14,998 nucleotides of DNA from Burkholderiales bacterium (lineage in GTDB: Bacteria; Pseudomonadota; Gammaproteobacteria; Burkholderiales; SG8-39): contig JADLDQ010000034.1 in assembly GCA_020846575.1 (NCBI GenBank), positions 1 to 14,998 of the forward strand, read 5' to 3'. This document shows positions 1 through 7,466 of this stretch, one piece after another. The notes below the pieces were generated by a model. The model made no database searches and was not told where the DNA came from. It saw only the letters and a list, made by a program, of their open reading frames with translations. A program made the translations under genes and the position numbers. Numbering within the stretch: the first letter of the stretch is position 1; each line of letters starts with the position of its first letter.

Positions 1-529
1 CACGGGCACCATCGTCGCGCAGGTGGCGGCGCTGAAGAACATGGTCGAGGAGTTCCGGGAGTACGCGCGCCTGCCCTCGCCGAAGCTCGAGGCGCTGGAC
101 CTGAATGCGCTGGTGCGGGACGTGCTCTCGCTCTACCAGGGTTCCGGCGCGCCGGTCGAAGCGCTGCTGGAGGAGGGCTTGCCGCCGATCCGCGGGGACC
201 GCAACCAGCTGCGCCAGGTGATTCACAACCTGCTGCAGAATGCGCAGGACGCGCTCGCCGGGCGCGAGGACCCGCGCGTGGAGGTGATCACCTCGCGCGA
301 AGGGGACGGCGCGATGCTGCGCATCGCCGACAACGGCTGCGGGTTTCCGGAGACCTTCGTCAAGCGCGCCTTCGAGCCCTACGTCACCACCAAGCCGCGC
401 GGCACCGGGCTGGGGCTCGCGATCGTCAAGAAGATCATCGACGAGCACAACGGCAGCATCGCCATCGAGTCGAGCAAGACCTCGGGCGCCTCGATCCGGA
501 TTTCCCTGCCGTTCCAGAAGGCCGCATAA
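1..529 (+). CDS. ntrY: NtrY-like sensor histidine kinase, C-terminal part (5' end outside window)
   Basis: This is the C-terminal ~175 residues of a membrane sensor histidine kinase; the reading frame is open to the left edge (first full codon at base 2). The visible part begins at the end of the dimerization/phosphoacceptor region (AALKNMVEEFREYARLP) and continues into a complete HATPase_c domain. Seen there are the N box (RQVIHNLLQNAQDAL), the G1 box (ADNGCGFP), the F box (FEPYVTTKPRG) and the G2 box (GTGLGLAIVKKI). The phosphorylated His, HAMP and transmembrane parts lie upstream of the window. The phrase around MVEEFREYARLP is characteristic of NtrY-type kinases, which in proteobacteria pair with NtrX and are linked to nitrogen, redox or envelope signals. 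The NtrX-like regulator 160 bp downstream supports the pairing. The kinase call is very safe; the NtrY subgroup is likely. Confidence 0.9.
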   Translation, partial: TGTIVAQVAALKNMVEEFREYARLPSPKLEALDLNALVRDVLSLYQGSGAPVEALLEEGLPPIRGDRNQLRQVIHNLLQNAQDALAGREDPRVEVITSREGDGAMLRIADNGCGFPETFVKRAFEPYVTTKPRGTGLGLAIVKKIIDEHNGSIAIESSKTSGASIRISLPFQKAA

Positions 530-605
530 TGTCGCCCCGCACGCCCCGGAATAGCACGCGAAGGGCGGCCTCGCGCTGCGCGCGAAGCGGCCCATCGACC
601 TTGGT

Positions 606-622
606 GCGTGTTCGATACACGC
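606..622 (+). repeat. Small stem-loop in ntrY-ntrX spacer
   Basis: A perfect 6-bp inverted repeat (GCGTGT / ACACGC) with a 5-nt loop (TCGAT) sits in the 159-bp spacer between the kinase stop and the regulator start. It could be an mRNA hairpin or a dyad operator. No T-run follows, so it is not an intrinsic terminator. In such GC-rich DNA a 6-bp stem can occur by chance. Confidence 0.3.
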
Positions 623-688
623 GGCCCTGCCTGCGCTCCCGGCTCCGCACCGGATGCAGCGGCGGCCCCGACTGAGTCTTCCGGTTCC

Positions 689-1942
689 ATGGCGAAGATA
701 CTGGTAGTCGATGACGAGGTGGGCATTCGGGAGCTGCTCTCGGAGATACTTTCCGACGAGGGTCACACGGTGGTGCTGGCGGAGAACGCCACGCGGGCGC
801 GCGAGCTGCGCGCCCGCGCCCGGCCGGACCTGGTGCTGCTGGACATCTGGATGCCCGACGTGGACGGCATCACGCTGCTCAAGGAATGGGCGGCCGGCGG
901 GCAGCTCACCATGCCGGTGATCATCATGTCCGGGCACGCCACCATAGAGACCGCAGTGGAAGCCACCCGCATCGGCGCGCTGGATTTCCTGGAGAAGCCG
1001 ATCGCGCTGCAAAAGCTGCTCGCGACGGTGAAGCGGGCGCTTCGCGGGCACGACAGCCGCGCGATGGCGTCGCTCGCGCTCGCCCATTTCGGACGCTCGC
1101 AGGTGATGAGCGACTTCAAGAAGCGCCTTGCGCAGCTCGCCGCGTCCAGTTCGGCGCTGCTCCTGCGCGGCGAGCCGGGCTCCATGCCGGAACTGTACGC
1201 GCGCTACCTCCAGGCGCCCGGCTCCCCCGGGCTGAGCGCCGCCGAGGTGCTCGCGGCGAGCTCGACGGACGCGCTCGCGGAGGCGGCCGGCGGCGTGCTC
1301 TTCGTCGAGGAGCTGGAGGCGCTGTCGCGAAACCAGCAGAAGCACCTCGCGTTCCTCGCGCCCCGCGCCGAGCGCGGCAAGGTGCGTATCGTCTCCTTCA
1401 CCGCCAGGGACACGCGTACGCTGGTGGAGGCGCACGGCTTCGAGCCCCAGCTGCTCGCGCGGCTGTCGGCGCTCATCATCGGCGTTCCGCCTGTGCGGGA
1501 CTACGCGCAGGACGTGCCCGACATCGCGAACCTCATGCTGCTGCAGCTGGTGGAGACGCGTGTCTGCCCGCCGCGGCGCTTCGCCACCGCGGCGTTGAAC
1601 CTGCTGAGAAACCACGGCTGGCCGGGCAACCTCGAGGAGCTGCGCGCGGCGACGCGCAACCTGGCGCTGTCCTCGCTCGAGGAGGAGATCGGCGCGGCGG
1701 ACGTGGAGCGGGTGCTGCGGGATTCGCAGCCCGCCAGACCCGCCGGCCTCGGCGTGCCGCTCGACCGGCCGCTGCGCGAAGCGCGCGAGGCCTTCGAGCG
1801 CGCCTACTTCGAGCACCATCTGGCGCAGGAGAGCGGCTCGATCGCCAGGGTGGCGGAAAGGAGCGGCCTGGAGCGCACCCACCTCTACCGCAAGCTCAAG
1901 CAGCTCGGCCTGCCCGCGGGCCGCCGCGAGGACGCGGTCTGA
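689..1942 (+). CDS. ntrX: NtrX-like response regulator with degenerate AAA+ domain
   Basis: A 417-residue response regulator, probably phosphorylated by the upstream NtrY-like kinase. Residues 1-120 form a complete receiver domain with acidic pocket D8/D9, phospho-acceptor D52 (LVLLDIWMPD), S81 and K103 (LEKPI). The middle keeps the outline of a sigma-54 activator AAA+ domain (HGWPGNLEELR corresponds to the usual WPGN.REL) but has lost its key parts. The Walker A position reads GEPGSMPE (161-168), without the GK(E/T) ending. The Walker B position reads LFVEE (about 204-208) instead of LFLDE. Only ~32 residues separate the two, so the segment carrying the GAFTGA sigma-54 loop is absent. The C-terminus is a Fis-type helix-turn-helix (SIARVAERSGLERTHLYRKL). 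ATG 689 is chosen because it begins the canonical receiver (MAKILVVDDE); an in-frame GTG at 608 would add an unrelated Ala/Pro-rich tail. It probably binds DNA but cannot activate sigma-54 by ATP hydrolysis. Confidence 0.88.
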   Translation: MAKILVVDDEVGIRELLSEILSDEGHTVVLAENATRARELRARARPDLVLLDIWMPDVDGITLLKEWAAGGQLTMPVIIMSGHATIETAVEATRIGALDFLEKPIALQKLLATVKRALRGHDSRAMASLALAHFGRSQVMSDFKKRLAQLAASSSALLLRGEPGSMPELYARYLQAPGSPGLSAAEVLAASSTDALAEAAGGVLFVEELEALSRNQQKHLAFLAPRAERGKVRIVSFTARDTRTLVEAHGFEPQLLARLSALIIGVPPVRDYAQDVPDIANLMLLQLVETRVCPPRRFATAALNLLRNHGWPGNLEELRAATRNLALSSLEEEIGAADVERVLRDSQPARPAGLGVPLDRPLREAREAFERAYFEHHLAQESGSIARVAERSGLERTHLYRKLKQLGLPAGRREDAV

Positions 1943-2028
1943 TGGCGGGCCGGCGCATCGGCCGCGCGCGGGCGCGCGCGCCGCAACGCACGCGTGCGAC
2001 TCGCCGCGGCGTTCGCGGGGCGGCGTGA
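1942..2028 (+). CDS. Possible 28-residue Arg-rich small ORF linking ntrX and trkA
   Basis: A short ORF fills the ntrX-trkA spacer exactly. Its ATG overlaps the ntrX stop (TGATG, 1940-1944) and its TGA overlaps the trkA GTG start (GTGA, 2025-2028). A Shine-Dalgarno-like GAGGA (1928-1932) lies 9 nt before the ATG. The predicted peptide has 28 residues, 10 of them Arg, starting MAGRRIGRAR and ending GVRGAA, with no hydrophobic stretch. Two readings are possible: a genuine basic microprotein, or simply a reading-through device that keeps ribosomes moving from ntrX to trkA. A chance ORF is also possible, since stop codons are rare at this GC content. No family is recognised. Confidence 0.35.
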   Translation: MAGRRIGRARARAPQRTRATRRGVRGAA

Positions 2029-3398
2029 AGATCCTGATCCTGGGCGCGGGCCAGGTCGGCAGCTCGGTGGCCGAGGGCCTGGTGTCCGAGCGCAACGACA
2101 TCACCGTGGTCGACGTGGACGCCGCGCGCCTGCGCGACCTGCAGGACCGCATCGACCTGAAGACCGTGCAGGGCAGCGCCTCGCATCCCTCGGTGCTGGT
2201 GAGTGCCGGCGTCGAGGACGCCGACATGGTGATCGCCGTCACGCAAAGCGACGAGACCAACCTGGTGGCCTGCAAGCTTGCGCAGCGGCTGTTCAACGTT
2301 CCCACACGCATCGCGCGGGTGCGCGCCACGGAGTTCCTGTCGGATCCGCGCATCTTCGGCGCCGAGGGGTTCTGCCTGGACCTCGCGATCTGCCCCGAAC
2401 AGGTGATCACCGACTACATCGTGAAGCTGGTCGAGTTTCCCGAAGCGCTGCAGGTGCTGGAGTTCGCCGAGGGCAAGTTGAGCCTGGTGGCGGTGCGGGC
2501 GTTCCAGGGCGGACCGCTGATCGGAAGACCGCTGAAGGAGGTGCGCCGGCACATTCCCTCGATCGATGCGCGCGTGGCCGCCATCTTCCGCGGCGACCGG
2601 CCGATCGTGCCCGAGGGCGAGACCTTCATCGAGGTGGGCGACGAAGTCTTCTTCCTCGCCGCGACCCGCGATATCCGGCAGGTGATGCGCGAACTGCGCA
2701 GAATGGACCGGCCGGTCAAGCGGGTGATGATCGCCGGCGGCGGAAACATCGGGCTGCGCCTGGCGCTGGCGCTGGAGAAGGACTACAGGGTGAGCATCAT
2801 CGAGCAGGACAAGGCGCGCTGCGAGGTGCTCGCTGGCCGGCTCGCCTCGGCGCTGGTGCTGCAGGGCGACATAACCGATGAGGCGCTGCTGGACGCCGAG
2901 CACGTCTCGGCGATGGACATCTTCGTCGCGGTCACCAATTCCGACCAGAACAACATCATGTCCTCGCTACTCGCCAAGCACCTGGGGGCGCGCCGCGTGG
3001 TGGCGCTGATCAACCGCCGCTCCTACGTGGACCTGCTGCAGGCGGGGCAGATCGACATCGCGATCTCCCCGGCGCAGGCGACCATCGGCCAGGTGCTCGC
3101 GCACGTGCGGCACGGGGACGTTCTGCGGGTGTACTCGCTGCGGCGCGGCGCGGCCGAAGCGCTGGAAGCGGTGATACACGGGGATGCCAGCTCCTGTGAG
3201 CTGATCGGCAGGCGACTGGAGCAGCTGGAGCTGCCGCGCGGCAGTACGATCGGAGCGATCGTGAGGAACGGCGAGGTGCTGATGGCCCACCACGATATCG
3301 TGCTGCGCGCGGACGACCGCATCATCGTGTTCGTGTCCGACAAGAAGATGCTGCCCCGGGTCGAGAAGCTGTTCCAGGTCGGCGTGGGCTTTTTCTAG
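2025..3398 (+). CDS. trkA: Trk system potassium uptake protein TrkA
   Basis: TrkA is the peripheral cytosolic subunit that binds NAD(H) and controls K+ flux through TrkH/TrkG. The 457-residue protein has the expected two-fold architecture of RCK_N-RCK_C followed by a second RCK_N-RCK_C. The first Rossmann motif is GAGQVG at residues 7-12, with the ribose-binding acidic residue at about D30 (VVDVD). The second is GGGNIG at 238-243, followed by IIEQD. The length is almost identical to E. coli TrkA (458). The start is GTG 2025, which gives the canonical MKILILGAGQVG N-terminus; GCGGGG lies a few bases upstream. The gene overlaps the end of the small ORF at 1942-2028 and precedes trkH, its membrane partner. 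Confidence 0.96.
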   Translation: MKILILGAGQVGSSVAEGLVSERNDITVVDVDAARLRDLQDRIDLKTVQGSASHPSVLVSAGVEDADMVIAVTQSDETNLVACKLAQRLFNVPTRIARVRATEFLSDPRIFGAEGFCLDLAICPEQVITDYIVKLVEFPEALQVLEFAEGKLSLVAVRAFQGGPLIGRPLKEVRRHIPSIDARVAAIFRGDRPIVPEGETFIEVGDEVFFLAATRDIRQVMRELRRMDRPVKRVMIAGGGNIGLRLALALEKDYRVSIIEQDKARCEVLAGRLASALVLQGDITDEALLDAEHVSAMDIFVAVTNSDQNNIMSSLLAKHLGARRVVALINRRSYVDLLQAGQIDIAISPAQATIGQVLAHVRHGDVLRVYSLRRGAAEALEAVIHGDASSCELIGRRLEQLELPRGSTIGAIVRNGEVLMAHHDIVLRADDRIIVFVSDKKMLPRVEKLFQVGVGFF

Positions 3399-3405
3399 GC
3401 GCAAA

Positions 3406-3419
3406 GGGGCGGCCGCCCC
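3406..3419 (+). repeat. GC palindrome just after trkA
   Basis: A perfect 14-bp palindrome (GGGGCGGCCGCCCC) lies 7 bp past the trkA stop, at the head of a very GC-rich spacer that runs to about 3490. It could form a compact hairpin between trkA and trkH. There is no following T-tract, so termination is not supported and the two genes are probably cotranscribed. Confidence 0.35.
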
Positions 3420-3507
3420 CGGCGGCGGCGGCGGCCCGCCTGCGGCGGCCCGGCCGCGCGCCGCACCCGCGCGTGGCACGGGCGCGGCGGTCCCAGGGGA
3501 AACGACA

Positions 3508-3525
3508 ATGAACGGACAGGCGTAG
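3508..3525 (+). other. Possible 5-codon leader ORF upstream of trkH
   Basis: ATG-AAC-GGA-CAG-GCG-TAG encodes MNGQA and stops one base before the trkH GTG start (3527). It is preceded by AGGGGA (3495-3500) at an ideal 7-nt spacing. That site looks stronger than the GGACAGG (3514-3520) that could serve the trkH GTG directly. Ribosomes ending at the TAG could restart at the adjacent GTG, giving translational coupling. Translation of the ORF is inferred only from this layout. Confidence 0.3.
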
Positions 3526-3526
3526 C

Positions 3527-4984
3527 GTGGTTCGCGTCGGGGCGGTACTGCATCTTCTGGGCGCCATCCTGGTCATCTTCGGGCTGACGCTGCTGGTCCC
3601 GCTCGCGCTCTCCTGGGCGCTCGACGACGGCGCGCTGTCCGCCTTCGACGAAGCGCTGATGCTCACCCTGACCGGCGGCGGCGGCCTGTGGCTCGCCACC
3701 CGCAGGCGGCGCCGGGAACTCACCCCGCGCGATGGCTTCCTGATGGTCTTCCTGGTCTGGACCTGCCTGCCGCTGATCGCCGCCCTGCCCATCTACATCC
3801 ACATCGAGGCGCTGTCGTTCACCGACGCGTATTTCGAGGCCGCCTCGGGGCTCACAGCCACCGGCGCGACCGTGCTCTCGGGTCTGGACCGGCTGCCGCC
3901 CTCGATCAACCTGTGGCGCGTCCAGCTTCACTGGCTCGGCGGCCTGGGGATCATCGTCCTGGCCGTGGCGGTGCTGCCGGTGCTGGGCATCGGCGGGCGG
4001 CAGATCTTCAGCGCCGAAGTGCCCGGCCCCTTCAAGGAGAAGCGGCTGACCGCGCGCCTAGCCGAGACCGCCAAGGGTTTCTGGATGATCTACTCGGGTT
4101 TCACCGTCCTGTGCGCGATCGCCTATCGCCTGGCCGGCATGGGCTGGTTCGACGCGGCCGTGCACGCCATGAGCACCCTGTCCCTGGGAGGATTCTCCTC
4201 GCACGACGAGAGCCTGGGCTACTTCCGCTCGAACGCCGTGGACGCTGTGGCGGTCGTGTTCGCGTTCGCCGGGGCGCTCAGTTTCGCCACGCACTTCACC
4301 GCCTGGCGCTCGCGCAGCCTGCGGGCGTACGGCCGCGATCCGGAGGCGAAGGGGATTGCGCTGGTGCTGGGACTGTCGGTGCTGGGCATCGCGCTGTTCC
4401 TGTGGCGCGAGGGTGTCTACGCCGATTTCGCCACCGCGCTGCGCTACGCGGCCCTGAACGTCGTCTCGGTCGCGACCACGCTGGGCCTTGCGAGCACCGA
4501 CTATTCGCTGTGGCCGCCCTTCGCGCCGCTGTGGATGCTGTTCCTGTGCACCTTCACGACCTGCTCGGCCTCCACCGGCGGCGGCATCAAGATGATGCGC
4601 GCGCTCGTCATGGTGAAGCAGATGATGCGCGAGACGCGCCTGCTCCTGCATCCGCGCGCCCGTATCCCGCTCCGCCTTGGCGGCGAGGTGGTGCCCAACC
4701 ACGTCGTGTTCGCGGTGCTCGCCTATATGACGCTGTACGGCACCAGCGTCGTGGTGCTCCTGTTCCTGATGACGTTCTCGGGTCTGGACCTGCTCACCGC
4801 GGTCTCGGCCACCCTGGCGACGCTCAACAACACCGGTCCCGGCCTGGGGGCGGTGGGTCCGTCGACCACGTACGCGGGGCTGACGGATTTCCAGACGTGG
4901 TTGTGCACTTTCGCCATGCTGCTGGGGCGGCTGGAGCTGTTCACCGTGTTCGTGGTGTTCACGCCCGGCTTCTGGCGGCAGTGA
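3527..4984 (+). CDS. trkH: Trk system potassium uptake protein TrkH
   Basis: TrkH is the inner-membrane K+-conducting subunit of the Trk system, gated by TrkA. The 485-residue protein is the usual size (E. coli TrkH 483) and strongly hydrophobic throughout. Four pore-loop repeats typical of the SKT family are visible: SGLTATGATVL (about 107-117), STLSLGGFSSHD (about 216-227), SASTGGGIKM (about 348-357) and LATLNNTGPGLG (about 430-441). Each has the central filter Gly expected of K+ transporters. GTG 3527 is preferred because it starts the first membrane segment (VRVGAVLHLLGAILVIFGL); the short ORF MNGQA ends one base before it. The spacer to trkA is 128 bp and GC-rich. The 161 bp after the stop contain no gene and no clear terminator. 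Confidence 0.95.
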   Translation: MVRVGAVLHLLGAILVIFGLTLLVPLALSWALDDGALSAFDEALMLTLTGGGGLWLATRRRRRELTPRDGFLMVFLVWTCLPLIAALPIYIHIEALSFTDAYFEAASGLTATGATVLSGLDRLPPSINLWRVQLHWLGGLGIIVLAVAVLPVLGIGGRQIFSAEVPGPFKEKRLTARLAETAKGFWMIYSGFTVLCAIAYRLAGMGWFDAAVHAMSTLSLGGFSSHDESLGYFRSNAVDAVAVVFAFAGALSFATHFTAWRSRSLRAYGRDPEAKGIALVLGLSVLGIALFLWREGVYADFATALRYAALNVVSVATTLGLASTDYSLWPPFAPLWMLFLCTFTTCSASTGGGIKMMRALVMVKQMMRETRLLLHPRARIPLRLGGEVVPNHVVFAVLAYMTLYGTSVVVLLFLMTFSGLDLLTAVSATLATLNNTGPGLGAVGPSTTYAGLTDFQTWLCTFAMLLGRLELFTVFVVFTPGFWRQ

Positions 4985-5145
4985 GCGCGGGCTCGAGTCC
5001 GTTTGCCCGGTGGACGCTGGGAATCGCGCGTGGTAGCCTGCATTCGTTGGTGCTGCCGGACACTGTTGCTCCTTGTCGAGGATTCCGCTCCCTCGGCGCA
5101 GGGGTCGGGTGCGTGGCAGGGTGTTTTCATCCGACGAGGTCGACG

Positions 5146-5895
5146 ATGCTGAAGCTGTATCACTATTGGAGTTCGGTCTGCTCGCAGAAGGTACGCATGT
5201 GCCTCGCGGAAAAGGGTATCGCCTGGCAGAGCCACCACGTCGATATCTTCAGGTTCGAGAACTACGAGCCCTGGTATACCGCGCTCAATCCTAAGGCCGT
5301 GGTGCCCACCCTCGATCACGACGGCCGCGTCCTGATCGAATCGAACGTTATCCTGGAATATCTCGAGGACAATTTCCCGCAGGTGAAACTGCGACCGGAC
5401 GATCTTTACGCCCGCGCGCTGATGCGCTTGTGGGTCTACAACTCCGAAGAGCTGGCGCACTGGAACGTCAACACCTGCTCTCACAATCTGCGCCACGCCA
5501 AGCGCATGGACAAGCTGTATTCGCGCGAGGAGCAGCTGGCTGCGGCCGAGCGCTGTCCCAACCCCGCGATCGCGCTGCGGCTCAAGCAGAGGCTGCAAGT
5601 CGGCGTGTCGCAAGGCGAGGAAGAGGAGGCTTACGCCAAGCTCGACTACATGCTCTCCCAGATGGAAGGAAGGCTGGCGGACGGTCCGTGGCTCGCGGGC
5701 CGGGAGTTTTCGCTTGCTGACGCGGCGATGGCGCCGATGATCAACCGCATCGAGGTCCTGGCACGGCCCGAGATGGTTGCGGCGGCGCGCCGGCCGCGGA
5801 TCGCCGAGTGGTGGCAGCGTATCCAGGCGCGGCCGTCCTACGTCGAGGCGTTCTCGTTTCAGAACCCCGACACGAACGATCCGATCAAGCGCTAG
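5146..5895 (+). CDS. Glutathione S-transferase family protein (LigF-like layout)
   Basis: A 249-residue cytosolic glutathione S-transferase. The N-terminal thioredoxin-fold domain has the expected Ser/Cys region after strand 1 (HYWSSVCSQKVR, residues 6-17), the cis-proline VP at 53-54 and the glutathione gamma-glutamyl-binding E65-S66 (LIESNVILEYLED). The helical C-terminal domain contains GPWLAGREFSLADAAMAPM, the usual N-capping/hydrophobic staple region. The long central part between these domains resembles, from memory, the beta-etherase LigF group, which cleaves aryl ethers in lignin dimers. That is a subgroup hint, not proof; a detoxification or isomerase role is equally possible. ATG 5146 has a good GAGG (5136-5139) at 6-nt spacing. 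Its neighbours, MmgE/PrpD-like and ring-hydroxylating small-subunit-like genes, suggest an accessory catabolic block. Confidence 0.88.
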   Translation: MLKLYHYWSSVCSQKVRMCLAEKGIAWQSHHVDIFRFENYEPWYTALNPKAVVPTLDHDGRVLIESNVILEYLEDNFPQVKLRPDDLYARALMRLWVYNSEELAHWNVNTCSHNLRHAKRMDKLYSREEQLAAAERCPNPAIALRLKQRLQVGVSQGEEEEAYAKLDYMLSQMEGRLADGPWLAGREFSLADAAMAPMINRIEVLARPEMVAAARRPRIAEWWQRIQARPSYVEAFSFQNPDTNDPIKR

Positions 5896-5900
5896 CCAGC

Positions 5901-5932
5901 CCCCGGGGGTAAGCCCGCGCCGCCCGCGGCGC
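5901..5932 (+). repeat. GC hairpins downstream of the GST gene
   Basis: A CCCCGGGGG run (5901-5909) is followed by GCGCCGC / GCGGCGC (5917-5923 and 5926-5932), a 7-bp inverted repeat with only 2 nt between the arms. It lies 5-37 bp past the GST stop, where a transcript end could be. No T-tract follows, so this is at best a Rho-dependent or RNA-stability structure. The rest of the 191-bp spacer to 6086 shows no clear promoter. Confidence 0.3.
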
Positions 5933-6086
5933 GCAGGCGTTGCGCGCGGGCGCGTTGCCCGGCGCACGCGCGGCAGCGTCGCGACCATGATCCCGGAGGA
6001 CGACTGCGGCTGCGAAGCGCTCCGGTGCCTGGCGTGACGCGGTGCGGCGGCCCCGGAACAAGCCCGATTCATCGTGAACCTCACCC

Positions 6087-7412
6087 ATGACCGCGCTTGA
6101 ACGCTTCGGCGCCTACCTTGCACGGGAACCGGGGCGCAGTCCTTGCGCAGCCACCCTCGAGTTACTTCGCCTGCACGCGGCCGATGCGATCTGCGCCTGG
6201 GCGGCCGGACGCCGTTCGCCGGAGGGGCGCGCCATCGTGGCGTTCCAGGCGTCGCCCGACGCGGGCGAAGGCACGCTGGAGCGGATTCTCTCGCGCTGCG
6301 CGCTGGCGCGGCTGAGCGAGATCGACGACATTCACCTCGCCTCGTGCACCACGCCCGGGGCCGTGATCGTACCGGCCGCGCTCACGCTGGCGCAGGCGCA
6401 CGGCGCATCGCGCGCGACCCTGGCGCAATCCATCCTCGACGGCTACGAGGCGATGGTGCGCTTGGGGCTGGCGCTCGACGGCCCGACGATCCTGTACCGC
6501 GGCATCTGGCCGACGTACTTTGCGGCTTCCTTCGGCGTGGCTGCGGCGGCCGCCCGCATCCTGGGGCTGGACGGCGAGCGCGCGGCGCACGCGCTGGCGC
6601 TCGCCTTGTCGCTTTCCGCGCCGGGGGTGGGCCACCAGAGCGGATCGCTCATCTCGCGCTGGATCGCGATGGGACACGCGGCGCGCAGCGGCGCTTTCGC
6701 CGCCCGCGTCGCGCAGGCGGGATTCACGGCCGACACCGGGCTGCTCGAGGGTCCGTTCTTCCCCTCGGTATTGGCGATCAAGCCCGACCTCGCGCCGATC
6801 GGGCGGGACACGGACACGGACTCGGTACTCGGAGAAGTCTCGTTCAAGCCCTGGTGCGCCGCCAAGCAGACCATCGCCGCCTGCCACGGGCTGAAGTGCA
6901 TCCTGGGCGAGGGCGCGGCGCTGTCCGCAATCCGGGCGGTTGAAGTGTTCGTGCCGCCGCCCTACCTTCGCATGGTCAATCACGGGATCGTGCCGGGCGA
7001 CCGATCGTCGTTCATCACCAGCGTTCCGTACCAGCTCGCCGCCGCCGCGCTCGCACCCGAGGAGCAGTTCCGGTTGACACCGTCCGAGGGTGAAATTCCG
7101 CGCGAGATGCGCGCCTTCATCGACAAGGTGAGCGTGCAGGCGGACGGTGATCTGTCGCGCCATTTCCCGCTGCGCTGGCCGGCGCGCGTGGTCGTCAGGA
7201 GCGCGGCGGGGGTCCACGAAAAGCTGGTGCTGGAGGCGCCCGGCGATCCCGGGCTGCCGCTGGACGGGGGCGCGCTGCGGCGCAAGTTCTCCCGCGTGCT
7301 CGCGCCGCTGCTCGGCGAGCCGGGCGCGGCTGCGCTCGTGGCTGCTGCGCAGCGGGTGCTGGAGGACGACGGGGCCGCGCGCGAGGCGGTGGAGCGGGTC
7401 GAGCACGACTGA
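6087..7412 (+). CDS. MmgE/PrpD family protein
   Basis: A 441-residue member of the MmgE/PrpD family. The family includes 2-methylcitrate dehydratase PrpD, cis-aconitate decarboxylase and many uncharacterised dehydratases or decarboxylases acting on small carboxylic acids. Supporting motifs are DDIHLASCTTPGAVIVPAAL (about 79-98), the helical GYEAMVRLG, the long Ala-rich helical bundle and the conserved SFKPWCAAKQTIAACHG (about 252-268) that begins the second domain. The length is typical. ATG 6087 begins the protein; there is no obvious Shine-Dalgarno. No prpB, prpC or acnD is present here, so a methylcitrate-cycle role is not supported and the substrate is unknown. The gene converges on the small minus-strand gene with a 54-bp gap. 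Confidence 0.88.
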   Translation: MTALERFGAYLAREPGRSPCAATLELLRLHAADAICAWAAGRRSPEGRAIVAFQASPDAGEGTLERILSRCALARLSEIDDIHLASCTTPGAVIVPAALTLAQAHGASRATLAQSILDGYEAMVRLGLALDGPTILYRGIWPTYFAASFGVAAAAARILGLDGERAAHALALALSLSAPGVGHQSGSLISRWIAMGHAARSGAFAARVAQAGFTADTGLLEGPFFPSVLAIKPDLAPIGRDTDTDSVLGEVSFKPWCAAKQTIAACHGLKCILGEGAALSAIRAVEVFVPPPYLRMVNHGIVPGDRSSFITSVPYQLAAAALAPEEQFRLTPSEGEIPREMRAFIDKVSVQADGDLSRHFPLRWPARVVVRSAAGVHEKLVLEAPGDPGLPLDGGALRRKFSRVLAPLLGEPGAAALVAAAQRVLEDDGAAREAVERVEHD

Positions 7413-7438
7413 AGCGCCGCGCTTTTCGCACGGACGCC

Positions 7439-7454
7439 CGCGCGTGAACGCGCG
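7439..7454. repeat. Inverted repeat between convergent genes
   Basis: CGCGCGT-GA-ACGCGCG, a perfect 7-bp inverted repeat with 2 nt between arms, sits in the 54-bp gap where the MmgE/PrpD gene and the minus-strand lipoprotein gene converge. Such a site could act as a bidirectional end of transcription. Neither strand has a T-run after it, so intrinsic termination is not demonstrated. Confidence 0.35.
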
Positions 7455-7466
7455 CGGCGGTCTTGG

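Noticed and set aside
608..688. In-frame GTG extension of ntrX by 27 residues
   Set aside because: The added segment is Ala/Pro-rich and unrelated to receiver domains, while ATG 689 starts the canonical fold exactly.
5011..5039. TGGACG-17 bp-TAGCCT with an extended TG as a promoter for the GST gene
   Set aside because: Only 4 of 6 and 3 of 6 consensus matches; too weak to claim.
3688..5145. Frame open from within trkH into the GST gene, suggesting a fusion protein
   Set aside because: The part before 5146 overlaps trkH in another frame and has no domain; the GST has its own ATG and GAGG.
5987..6037. 16-residue Cys-containing ORF (MIPEDDCGCEALRCLA) upstream of the MmgE/PrpD gene
   Set aside because: There is no ribosome site, no coupling to the next gene and no related peptide known to me; it is likely chance.
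4723..6123. Very long open frame on the minus strand (466 codons), and similar antisense frames over trkA and atpA
   Set aside because: They lie opposite clearly conserved genes and have compositions typical of antisense frames in GC-rich DNA, with no recognisable domains.
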